Positions 1 to 5,885 of a DNA stretch of 10,443 nt are shown here, piece by piece. This DNA comes from Bacillota bacterium (GTDB taxonomy: Bacteria > Bacillota > DTU030). The notes below the pieces were generated by a model, which ran no database searches, had not been told where the DNA came from, and saw nothing but the letters and a program-made list of their open reading frames with translations. The position numbers and the translations under genes were made by a program. The DNA lies in the NCBI GenBank assembly GCA_012841005.1, contig DUVO01000291.1, positions 1 to 10,443 on the forward strand. The letters run 5' to 3'. Numbering within the stretch: the first letter of the stretch is position 1; each line of letters opens with the position of its first letter.

Positions 1-1
1 T

Positions 2-70
2 AATAAAGATGGTATTTACGATATTAAGCAGTGGGAGGAAGTATTAAGAATGAATGTCTTACCACCCTAA
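2..70 (+). CDS. 3' end of an unrecognised protein (partial)
   Basis: One plus-strand frame is open from the left edge to a TAA at 68-70 and gives 22 residues that include IYDIKQWEEVLRMN, with a tryptophan, acidic residues and no rare-looking codons; the other two plus frames are stopped early. The composition is protein-like and the frame ends just before an intergenic region with a hairpin, as expected of a gene end. The sequence is too short to assign a family. It converges on the molybdenum hydroxylase operon. It could also be a chance open frame. Confidence 0.4.
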   Translation, partial: NKDGIYDIKQWEEVLRMNVLPP

Positions 71-285
71 TAACGTCCTATAATATATGTTATGTAAAGT
101 TGATAAAAGAAACTGCTTTTCCCAATGCTCCCCAATGCCCCTCTCCATTAAAGGAATAAGAATAATAACCTCGCCGATTCTTCGACGAGGTAATTTTATC
201 AGATTATCACGACTTTATTCACTTGCGAACTTATGATAAATTTTGCGGTTCAGCTCCTCCTGCTATACCTGTACGGATTCTAGAG
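71..285. other. Intergenic region between convergent genes
   Basis: Apart from the hairpin at 168-191 I see no gene here. There is a short imperfect direct repeat (CCCAATGC near 121-138). On the minus strand, 25-33 bases past the Mo-subunit stop, lies a strong ribosome-binding-like AGGAGGAGC (253-261) with no usable ATG, GTG or TTG at normal spacing; the frames beyond it are soon stopped. Confidence 0.6.
168..191. terminator. Hairpin between convergent genes, probable weak terminator
   Basis: ACCTCG (168-173) pairs with CGAGGT (186-191). Inside, after one C/A mismatch, CGA pairs with TCG around a TTCT loop. T-rich but interrupted tracts lie on both sides (TAATTTTATC after it on plus, TATTATTCTTATT after it on minus), so it could stop transcription arriving from either convergent gene. 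There is no uninterrupted U run, so termination efficiency is uncertain. Confidence 0.5.
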
Positions 286-2499
286 TTATTTACCTTTATA
301 AGGAATGTCTTTTATTTCGATATCAAGGGTATTACATATGGCATTGATAATTGCAGGCGCACAGGCGACAATGGCGCATTCGGCTATACTCTTGGCGCCA
401 AAGGGTCCGGTCGGCTCATACTCCTCGATAAAGTCCATTTGTAGTTTGGGCATTTCCGAAGCCCTCAGCATTTTATAGTTCCGGAAGCTGTTAGTCTTGG
501 CCTTTCCCATGGCATCAAATTCCAGCTTTTCGCAAAGGGCGTAGCCAATACCCATATGCACCGAGCCCTCAATCTGCCCTTCGGCTCCCAATCTGTTTAT
601 AACCGTGCCAACATCCTGTACGGCAATATAGTCGGTTACTTCGACTTTACCGGTACTGTTTTCAATCCGTACCCGGGCGATATGCACGCCATAGGAACCG
701 GGAGTCATTGTCGCATGGTGATTTGCTGAACAGATTATATCCTCATTTAACACCTGCTGGGCATAATCCATGACCCGATACCTTTCAACCCTTTTATCAG
801 TGACTTTAGAGTAGACATGGCTTTCACTTAACTCTAAGTTACTTTCATCTTCTTCCAACATGATGGCTGCCACCTTTAAAAAGGCTGCCTTTGCGGCTTC
901 GGCGGCTTTCTTTGCTGCATAAAGGGTTACATAGATTCCACGGCTTGAGAAATCGCCCACAGTCCAGCCGCAGAGATCTGTGTCACTGTAGACTACATCT
1001 ATCATTTCCAGAGGCAGTTTAAGAATTTCCGAAACGACCTGCATCTGGGCCGTAATAGCAGACTGTCCCATTTCATGGGTGCCCGTAAACATAATGCAGG
1101 AAGAATCCTCATTCATTTTAATCATAATACAAGCTTGATCCAGGTGGGCATCGAAGGTGCTGCTGCCGTGGCAGCCCAGGGCCATACCTACTCCAATGGA
1201 GTATTTGCCGCCTTCATCAGATAAGGGCTCCCAGTTCTTTTGCAATTCCAGGGCACGCATGAGACAATCTTTAGGGCGGGGATTGCCTATAGGCTTACCG
1301 GTTCTTTGGTCAACCCCGTCGGGATCCACCATGTTTTTAAATTGCAGTTCGGCAAAATCCATGTTCAGGGCTTTGGCGATTTTTTGGAGTTGGCATTGCT
1401 GGGCAAAGAAAACCTGCGGTGACCCGTAACCCCTCATTGCCCCGGCACAGGGTGTATTTGTATATACCGGATAGCCGGTAAAACGCATATTGGGGATTTT
1501 ATACGTTTTATAAATCTTATTGCTCATTGCGCCGACAACGTTCATGGCGCTGCCGGCATAGGCGCCGGTATTGGTAATTACCTTGAAATCTTGGGCGACA
1601 ATTGTACCGTCCTTTTTCACACCGGTTTTAACAGTAATTACCGCAGCGTGACGGGTGCGGGTAGATAGCATCGATTCTTTCCTGTTATAAGTAAGTTTAA
1701 CTGGTCGTCCGGTCTGCCGGGCCAGTTCGGCCACAATAGGTTCAACTGTTACCTCCAATTTACCGCCGAAGGCGCCACCCATTCCAGGATTAATAACCCT
1801 GATTCGGCTTAAAGGTAAGCCAAAAATCCGGGAAAGAATTACCCTTGTGCCAAAGGTGTTTTGATTGGCGGAAATCACTGTTAGCTTGCCCCTGGCGTTG
1901 AAGTGGGCGATGGCGGTATGGGTTTCTATTGCCCCGTGATGGACAGCAGGGGTGGTATAGGTGTCTTCAAACACATAATCGGCTTCGGTAAAGCCCTTCT
2001 CCACATCCCCGGCATTTTGATATATTTTACCTGCTATATTGCTATTGCCATGGATCGGATACGCGTCATCGGCCATGGCTTCTAAAGGGTCTACGTAATG
2101 GGGCAGTTCTTCATATTCAACCTTTATCAGGCGCACGGCCTTTTTTGCGATTTCCAGGGAATCAGCTGCCACCGCAGCTACCCGATCCCCGACAAAGCGA
2201 ACTGTATCGTCAAAAATGCATTCATTCTCGATCCACTTCTGGGTATAAAGGCGTGTTGTGCTGTTGTACCTAACGCGGGGAGAGTTTTTGTATGTTGCTA
2301 CCGCCCTTACCCCGGGAAGGGCCTCGGCTGCGGAGGTATCAATAGATTTGATTCTGGCGTGGGGTACCGGGCTGAAAAGTACCTGGGCGTAAAGCATCCC
2401 CGGTAACTTAAGATCGTCGGTAAATTTAAACTGGCCTGTTACCTTAAGCACGGCATCCTGAATAGGTATCTTTTTCCCGATTACTGTATAGTCTTTCAT
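286..2499 (-). CDS. Xanthine dehydrogenase-family molybdopterin-binding (large) subunit
   Basis: This 737-residue protein is the catalytic subunit of a molybdenum hydroxylase, which hydroxylates a purine, another N-heterocycle or an aldehyde with water-derived oxygen and passes electrons to the [2Fe-2S] subunit. Visible motifs are the cofactor loop GGAFGGK (241-247), MRGYG (355-359, at the place of the usual FRGFG), GTHEMGQ (473-479), QIEG...GIGYAL (642-654) and GAKSIAE (701-707), whose Glu707 matches the catalytic base. Length fits a stand-alone Mo subunit. The ATG at 2499 is chosen because it sits after GGGGGAGGCG and overlaps the upstream stop as ATGA, which indicates translational coupling; the frame is open upstream, but that part lies within the Fe-S gene. 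The substrate cannot be told from sequence: CAGAMRGYG differs from the purine oxidase pattern. Confidence 0.93.
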   Translation of the reverse strand: MKDYTVIGKKIPIQDAVLKVTGQFKFTDDLKLPGMLYAQVLFSPVPHARIKSIDTSAAEALPGVRAVATYKNSPRVRYNSTTRLYTQKWIENECIFDDTVRFVGDRVAAVAADSLEIAKKAVRLIKVEYEELPHYVDPLEAMADDAYPIHGNSNIAGKIYQNAGDVEKGFTEADYVFEDTYTTPAVHHGAIETHTAIAHFNARGKLTVISANQNTFGTRVILSRIFGLPLSRIRVINPGMGGAFGGKLEVTVEPIVAELARQTGRPVKLTYNRKESMLSTRTRHAAVITVKTGVKKDGTIVAQDFKVITNTGAYAGSAMNVVGAMSNKIYKTYKIPNMRFTGYPVYTNTPCAGAMRGYGSPQVFFAQQCQLQKIAKALNMDFAELQFKNMVDPDGVDQRTGKPIGNPRPKDCLMRALELQKNWEPLSDEGGKYSIGVGMALGCHGSSTFDAHLDQACIMIKMNEDSSCIMFTGTHEMGQSAITAQMQVVSEILKLPLEMIDVVYSDTDLCGWTVGDFSSRGIYVTLYAAKKAAEAAKAAFLKVAAIMLEEDESNLELSESHVYSKVTDKRVERYRVMDYAQQVLNEDIICSANHHATMTPGSYGVHIARVRIENSTGKVEVTDYIAVQDVGTVINRLGAEGQIEGSVHMGIGYALCEKLEFDAMGKAKTNSFRNYKMLRASEMPKLQMDFIEEYEPTGPFGAKSIAECAIVACAPAIINAICNTLDIEIKDIPYKGK

Positions 2500-2975
2500 T
2501 CTGCATTCGCCTCCCCCATCATCTCGGCAGCCCGCTGGATTGCCTCGACGATTTTGTAATAACCGGTACAGCGGCAATAATTATTACCAATGGCCTCTTT
2601 TATTTCATCTTCCGTAGGCGATGGATTTTTATCCAACAGAGCCTTGGCACTCATTAGCATACCGGGGGTGCAATAGCCGCACTGCACTGCTCCACAGTCT
2701 ATAAATGCCTGCTGTAATGGGTGGAGTTTGCCGTTTTTGGATAGACCTTCAACGGTTTCAACGGTCTTTCCCTGAGCCTTCCAGGCAAGCACTAAACATG
2801 AATTAACAGCTTGTCCATCTAAAATAACCTTGCAGGCCCCGCAATCCCCGGTATTGCAGGCGCATTTTACCCCGGTCAAGTCCAGAACTTCCCGGAGAAC
2901 ATATAAGAGGGTCCAGTTTTTTTCCACCTCGACGGTGATATCTTCGCCATTTACATTCAGCTTGATCTTTTCCAT
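2496..2975 (-). CDS. [2Fe-2S] iron-sulfur subunit of molybdenum hydroxylase
   Basis: This 159-residue protein is the small electron-transfer subunit that takes electrons from the molybdopterin subunit encoded directly downstream. The N-terminal plant-ferredoxin-like domain has C40, C45, C48 and C60 (CNTGDCGAC...C). The C-terminal helical domain carries the second cluster with C99, C102, C134 and C136 (CGYCTPG...CRCTGY). Two additional cysteines, C38 and C94, are present. The ATG at 2975 is preferred over an in-frame GTG at 2984 because AGGAG (2984-2988) is 8 bases from the ATG and overlaps the GTG. It is first in the operon, and its last four bases overlap the next gene. The full length matches the CoxS/XdhC-type small subunit family. 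Confidence 0.95.
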   Translation of the reverse strand: MEKIKLNVNGEDITVEVEKNWTLLYVLREVLDLTGVKCACNTGDCGACKVILDGQAVNSCLVLAWKAQGKTVETVEGLSKNGKLHPLQQAFIDCGAVQCGYCTPGMLMSAKALLDKNPSPTEDEIKEAIGNNYCRCTGYYKIVEAIQRAAEMMGEANAE

Positions 2976-3036
2976 TGGCTTCACTCCTATTTCTTTTATG
3001 TGGCTATGACGTATTAAATTGCTTACTTATATGTAA

Positions 3037-3065
3037 AGTCTAACATAATTAACTGGTGTATACAA
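3037..3065 (-). promoter_or_regulatory. Candidate promoter of the molybdenum hydroxylase operon
   Basis: Read on the minus strand: TTGTAT (3065-3060), a 17-base spacer, then TAGACT (3042-3037) preceded by TGT, an extended -10. Transcription would start near 3030, about 55 bases before the ATG. An overlapping alternative is TTGCAT (3073-3068), 17 bases, AATTAT (3050-3045). Both are imperfect matches, so the exact element is uncertain. Confidence 0.35.
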
Positions 3066-3077
3066 TCATGCAATCAT
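3057..3077. promoter_or_regulatory. Palindrome and tandem repeat, candidate operator
   Basis: The 8-base perfect palindrome TGTATACA (3057-3064) overlaps the candidate -35 of the Mo-hydroxylase operon. It is followed by two copies of CAATCAT (3063-3069 and 3071-3077) with 8-base periodicity. GTATAC-centred palindromes are common GntR-family operators; the regulator here is unknown. Confidence 0.3.
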
Positions 3078-3247
3078 ATTTGCTTATTACCTTAATTAAA
3101 ATATTATATAATAATAATTACCTCAGGAGGCACAGAGCATCTTTTTTTCTATCTAGCGGTGTATAACCTGAATAACAGCGGGGCAAAATATGAGAAGAGG
3201 TCAACAGTGGTTGGCTGGCTCCAGTCAGATTAGACTGCTAGTCAGGC

Positions 3248-3718
3248 CTAACTATTGTTGGCCTCTGCTCCGTTCTTCCCAACTAGCCCGGGTTGTTGCA
3301 GTTCTCTGAGCTTTTCTCTAATTTTGCCCGGTGCTTCCTCGAGCCTGTTGAAGGTGGCAGATAGGGTTTCCATTGGGCAAAGGCCCGTTTCTTCCCGGTT
3401 GAGGATAGCCGGAACCTGGAGAGCAAAAGCAACCTCGATACCATACTTGCGAAGAATATCAAGGGCCGGTTTACTGATGACACGGGCATAGACACCGGCA
3501 AATCCTGCATAGGCTGCGAGGAAGGCGGCGGCACGGCCGAATATCTTATCACCCAAATAGGCCCCTTGCAATTGCCCTTTATCTTCTTCGATTAGCTCTA
3601 ATAGAGGCCGTATTCCCCGTCCCTGTTTAGCGGCAATCAGTTTACCTTCTTTCATCAGGACCAGGCTATAACCTTTTTGGAGGGCAAAGGCTGTTAAAGC
3701 CAAATCACGATTTTCCAA
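3248..3718 (-). CDS. DUF1893 family protein (deaminase-like fold)
   Basis: The 156-residue product matches my memory of the DUF1893 family, typified by Thermotoga TM1506, which has a cytidine-deaminase-like fold. Recognisable parts are the N-terminal strand-helix (DLALTAFALQKGYSLVLMKEG), GDKIFGRAAAFL (56-67) at the place of the deaminase helix that normally carries a zinc ligand, and CPMETL (114-119). The last 30 residues are charged and probably a loose tail. There is no histidine and only one cysteine (C114), so the classical zinc site of deaminases cannot form; biochemical function is unknown. The start is TTG at 3718, chosen for AGGAGG at 3726-3731 with 7-base spacing. It lies between tRNA-Arg and the molybdenum hydroxylase operon, on the same strand. 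Confidence 0.8.
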   Translation of the reverse strand: MENRDLALTAFALQKGYSLVLMKEGKLIAAKQGRGIRPLLELIEEDKGQLQGAYLGDKIFGRAAAFLAAYAGFAGVYARVISKPALDILRKYGIEVAFALQVPAILNREETGLCPMETLSATFNRLEEAPGKIREKLRELQQPGLVGKNGAEANNS

Positions 3719-3800
3719 GGGCTTTCCTCCTCTACTCTTTTACTCTTTCTCGCATCCATTGCCTTCTTTATTATATCATTCTGAATTTTGCTCGGGCAAG

Positions 3801-3835
3801 AAAAAACCCTACCCATTCATTTAAGGGTAAGGTTT
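3801..3835 (-). terminator. Rho-independent terminator after tRNA-Arg
   Basis: On the minus strand, AAACCTTACCC pairs with GGGTAGGGTTT (11 bp with one G-U), with a loop of about 10 bases, followed by a run of six T (3806-3801). It starts a few bases after the tRNA 3' CCA, so it ends the tRNA transcript. Confidence 0.85.
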
Positions 3836-3839
3836 TAAC

Positions 3840-3917
3840 TGGTGCGCCTGGCAGGAATCGAACCTGCGCAAAACCTGGCTCCGGAGGCCAGTGCTCTATC
3901 CCCTGAGCTACAGGCGC
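3840..3917 (-). tRNA. tRNA-Arg (anticodon CCG), CCA encoded
   Basis: On the minus strand the sequence folds as a full cloverleaf: acceptor GCGCCTG/CAGGCGC, D arm GCTC...GAGC, anticodon arm CTGGC-CTCCGGA-GCCAG giving anticodon CCG (reads CGG), a 7-base variable loop and T arm GCAGG-TTCGATT-CCTGC. Discriminator A3843 is followed by an encoded CCA (3842-3840). It is 78 bases long including CCA. It is a single tRNA with its own promoters and terminator. Confidence 0.97.
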
Positions 3918-3934
3918 ATAGGATTACTGCTGAT

Positions 3935-3963
3935 ATTCTATCATATTTAGTTTTTCCTTGCAA
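3935..3963 (-). promoter_or_regulatory. Proximal promoter of tRNA-Arg
   Basis: Minus strand: TTGCAA (3963-3958), a 17-base spacer, TAGAAT (3940-3935) with an upstream TGA giving an extended -10. The predicted start is about 10 bases before the mature tRNA 5' end, the normal position for a tRNA promoter. Confidence 0.7.
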
Positions 3964-3997
3964 CCCTTCCCCCTGCCCCTGACGACTGCGCCCATTA

Positions 3998-4026
3998 ATT
4001 ATACAACATAAGGGGCTGCATTTCAA
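3998..4026 (-). promoter_or_regulatory. Distal promoter upstream of tRNA-Arg
   Basis: Minus strand: TTGAAA (4026-4021), exactly 17 bases, then TATAAT (4003-3998), a near-consensus sigma-A promoter. It lies about 80 bases upstream of the tRNA, between it and the fur stop. Its -35 lies in the loop of AGGGG/CCCCT (4011-4031), a short hairpin that could also mark the end of the fur transcript. Confidence 0.6.
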
Positions 4027-4091
4027 CCCCTGATTAGCAGTCAGCTTGGAATAAACCCGGGTTAATGTTTGCGGAATAGAGAATTATTTCT

Positions 4092-4535
4092 TCATTTTGA
4101 GTGACGGCATTTGGCACAGTAACCATAGAAGCGCAGGCTGTGATCGGTAACCGCAAAATTATTCTGTTGGGCAATTTTCCTTTCCAGTTCATCCAACAGG
4201 TCTTCATCAAATTCTGTTATTTCACCACATTTCAAACAGATAAGATGATGGTGGGAGTGCTTATCGCCATCAGGATTATATTCATAGCGGCTGCAATCCT
4301 CGTTAAATTGAAGTTTATGAACAACCCCTAATTCTACCAGTAATTCCAGGGTTCGATATACAGTTGCCAGGCCGAGGTCAGGAAATTTCTCCCGGGCTGC
4401 TTGAAATATTTCTTCCGCATTGAGGTGTTCACCGGTATTACTGAGGAGGATTTCCATTACTGCCTGACGCTGAGGAGTCAGCCGAAAATCCTGTTCCCGG
4501 AGTTTTTCTTCAATACGTGTTATTTTTGACTGCAA
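4092..4535 (-). CDS. fur: Fur family metal-dependent transcriptional regulator, Fur-like
   Basis: This 147-residue protein is a complete Fur-superfamily repressor. The winged-helix N-terminus holds RLTPQRQAVMEIL (18-30) and the recognition helix LATVYRTLELLVELGVV (56-72), very close to Bacillus Fur. The dimerisation domain has the metal-binding HSHHHLIC cluster (93-100), H132, and two CxxC pairs (C100/C103, C140/C143) for structural zinc. The residue aligned with PerR Asp104 is Glu108 (GEITEF), as in iron-sensing Fur, which argues against a peroxide sensor; Zur cannot be fully excluded. The start is a TTG at 4535 behind AGGTGAGG (4 bases away, short but the only suitable one). It follows the unknown 102-residue gene by 15 bases and is probably cotranscribed with it and the sirtuin. 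Confidence 0.9.
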   Translation of the reverse strand: MQSKITRIEEKLREQDFRLTPQRQAVMEILLSNTGEHLNAEEIFQAAREKFPDLGLATVYRTLELLVELGVVHKLQFNEDCSRYEYNPDGDKHSHHHLICLKCGEITEFDEDLLDELERKIAQQNNFAVTDHSLRFYGYCAKCRHSK

Positions 4536-4550
4536 TATTCCTCACCTACT

Positions 4551-4859
4551 TTATTTCCTCTTTACATAATCCTCCGCCGGTTCAACAGAATCAAAAAACT
4601 CATCACCGGTATAGTCAACTTTTCCTTCACTTTCCTTACCTTCTTTTGCCAGATTCCTTTGTTTAAACTTGCGCCACCGGTCGTCCTTGTGATCATGAGC
4701 TTCAGTAAGATCTAATTCACCGCGGAAAAATAGATACTCCTCTGCTGCAATTTCCGTTTCCCGTGGTGTTGAACCCCATTCAAACAGGCCCATAAAATAC
4801 TGGTTATCTGTCCTGGTCCTTCTGTGACCAATCTCTTCGTGGTTTTCTTTATTTGGCAT
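4551..4859 (-). CDS. Uncharacterised small hydrophilic protein
   Basis: The 102-residue product is not one I recognise. It is very hydrophilic, rich in Glu, Lys, Arg and Asp, with a short aromatic core around YFMGLFEWG (21-29), then EYLFFRGELDLTEAHDHKDDRW (41-62) and an acidic C-terminus ending EDYVKRK. There is no signal peptide, membrane helix or cysteine. H56 and H58 in EAHDHKDD could bind metal, but this is a guess. The ATG at 4859 follows GGGAGG (4871-4876) by 11 bases. It lies 84 bases after the sirtuin and 15 before fur on the same strand, so it is likely part of that transcript. The gap to fur and the good codon texture make a real gene likely. Confidence 0.75.
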   Translation of the reverse strand: MPNKENHEEIGHRRTRTDNQYFMGLFEWGSTPRETEIAAEEYLFFRGELDLTEAHDHKDDRWRKFKQRNLAKEGKESEGKVDYTGDEFFDSVEPAEDYVKRK

Positions 4860-4943
4860 GCAGTTTTCAGCCTCCCAAGGGATATTTATTCAATACTTTT
4901 CCCCAGAAGGGAGGTTGATAATCAAAAACGGTTTTGGAAAACA

Positions 4944-5699
4944 TCAGGTCAATTCCTCGGCCACAGCAGTCAAAACAGCGGCTGCTTCGGCGTGCAGTAC
5001 CACCCTTGCCATGGGATCATATCCAGTAGAGGTCAAATTTATTATGGCCAAATTGGAGGCTAAGGAAGGTAAAGTGTTTACCGGTGATACTTCCAGGCTG
5101 GAACCAACAACAAGAAGAAGGGCGGAAGTTGCTACTTCCCTCTGGGCTTGGATGAAGTCTTCCGGGAGGAGATCGCCAAAGAGGACAACACTAGGGCGCA
5201 AGATCCCCTGACACCGGGGACATAAGGGTGGTATCTCACCTTTGTCTACCTTTTGTAATAGGGTTGTAAGGGGTATTTCTTGGAGGCAATTTACACAGTA
5301 GGCTGTCCTGAGATGACCGTGAACTTCAAGTACTTTCTTCGCGCCTGCCTTTTGATGCAGCCCGTCAATATTTTGGGTGATTATGGATTTAATATACCCC
5401 AAATCCTCCATTCTTGCCAAGGCATAATGGGCAGGATTAGGTTCTACGGTGAGCATCGGAGTAAATATTCTTTTGCAGTGCTGATAGAATAGTTCTGGAG
5501 CAGAGACTAAGGTCTCGACGGAAAGCAAATTTGGATCCATCCTTTGCCATAAACCGGTGACAGGGCTGCGAAAGTCGGGTATTCCACTTGCCGTTGATAT
5601 ACCGGCACCAGTTAACACCACTGTATTATTAGATTTCCGCAGTAAATCTACCAGTTCTCTAATTTCGTTCTTCCCCTTGGGCGTTCTTCTTTTTGGCAA
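4944..5699 (-). CDS. cobB: Sir2 family NAD-dependent protein deacylase
   Basis: The 251-residue sirtuin removes acetyl (acyl) groups from lysine side chains, consuming NAD and releasing nicotinamide and O-acetyl-ADP-ribose. Rossmann-fold signatures are GAGIS (31-35), GIPDFR (39-44), TQNIDGLH (108-115) and GSSLEVSPV (199-207). His127 in VHGH is the catalytic base. Zinc ligands are C135, C138, C160 and C163. The region between GIPDFR and TQNID resembles Thermotoga Sir2 (class U) and lacks the Tyr-x-x-Arg pair of desuccinylases, so deacetylation is most likely. The TTG start at 5699 is supported by AAAGGAGG (5713-5706), 6 bases away. It heads a minus-strand cluster with an unknown gene and fur, and is divergent from the stress protein gene. 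Confidence 0.95.
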   Translation of the reverse strand: MPKRRTPKGKNEIRELVDLLRKSNNTVVLTGAGISTASGIPDFRSPVTGLWQRMDPNLLSVETLVSAPELFYQHCKRIFTPMLTVEPNPAHYALARMEDLGYIKSIITQNIDGLHQKAGAKKVLEVHGHLRTAYCVNCLQEIPLTTLLQKVDKGEIPPLCPRCQGILRPSVVLFGDLLPEDFIQAQREVATSALLLVVGSSLEVSPVNTLPSLASNLAIINLTSTGYDPMARVVLHAEAAAVLTAVAEELT

Positions 5700-5776
5700 G
5701 ATACTCCTCCTTTACATGTACATGCAAAAAATTTTCTCAGTAATATTTCTCCATTATTACCGGGTATTCCTTTATC

Positions 5777-5805
5777 TTGTATTATTATAGCTTTTTTGCA
5801 TTAAT
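5777..5805 (+). promoter_or_regulatory. Candidate promoter of the general stress protein gene
   Basis: TTGTAT (5777-5782), a 17-base spacer, ATTAAT (5800-5805). It overlaps the opposing sirtuin promoter almost completely, so the two could compete for polymerase. A different candidate is the sigma-B-like -10 GGGTAT at 5762-5767, which lacks a clear GTTT-type -35. Confidence 0.35.
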
Positions 5806-5812
5806 CTACCAT
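5784..5812 (-). promoter_or_regulatory. Candidate promoter of the sirtuin cluster
   Basis: Minus strand: ATGGTA (5812-5807), a 17-base spacer, TATAAT (5789-5784). The -10 is perfect and the -35 weak (3 of 6). The predicted leader to the TTG start is about 78 bases. Confidence 0.4.
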
Positions 5813-5855
5813 GGATAGAAAAAAGAAAGAAGGTAAAACTATGGATGAAGATTAG
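5811..5855 (+). CDS. Possible 14-codon upstream open reading frame
   Basis: ATG at 5811 opens a frame of 14 codons to TAG at 5853-5855, encoding MDRKKKEGKTMDED. It lies in the leader of the stress protein gene, ending about 30 bases before its start. No good ribosome binding site precedes the first ATG; the internal ATG at 5841 has a weak AGAAGG upstream. It could be a leader peptide or chance in an A-rich leader. Confidence 0.2.
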   Translation: MDRKKKEGKTMDED

Positions 5856-5859
5856 TTCG

Positions 5860-5879
5860 AAGGAGGCTTAAGGAGGCTT
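5860..5879 (+). repeat. Tandem duplicated ribosome binding site
   Basis: AAGGAGGCTT occurs twice with no gap (5860-5869, 5870-5879). Each copy is a consensus Shine-Dalgarno. The second is 9 bases from the ATG at 5886 but only 3 from the ATG at 5880; the first is 13 from 5880. This points to 5886 as the main start. Confidence 0.85.
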
Positions 5880-5885
5880 ATGGGT

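Noticed and set aside
223..444. Plus-strand frame overlapping the end of the Mo-subunit gene
   Set aside because: It is antisense to the well-supported Mo-subunit 3' end, starts at a TTG without a Shine-Dalgarno, and its sequence is not protein-like.
2500..2577. Longer Mo-subunit start at 2577
   Set aside because: The added 26 residues are out-of-frame translation of the Fe-S gene; the ATG at 2499 has the ribosome binding site and the ATGA overlap.
3835..4026. Minus-strand open frame of 63 codons over tRNA-Arg
   Set aside because: It runs through the tRNA and its two promoters, has no ribosome binding site and no recognisable protein content.
4915..4925. TTGATAATCAA, a possible Fur box half-site before the unknown gene
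   Set aside because: It is a short palindrome matching only one half of the 7-1-7 Fur box; the other half is absent. Kept out of the feature list, though Fur autoregulation would be reasonable.
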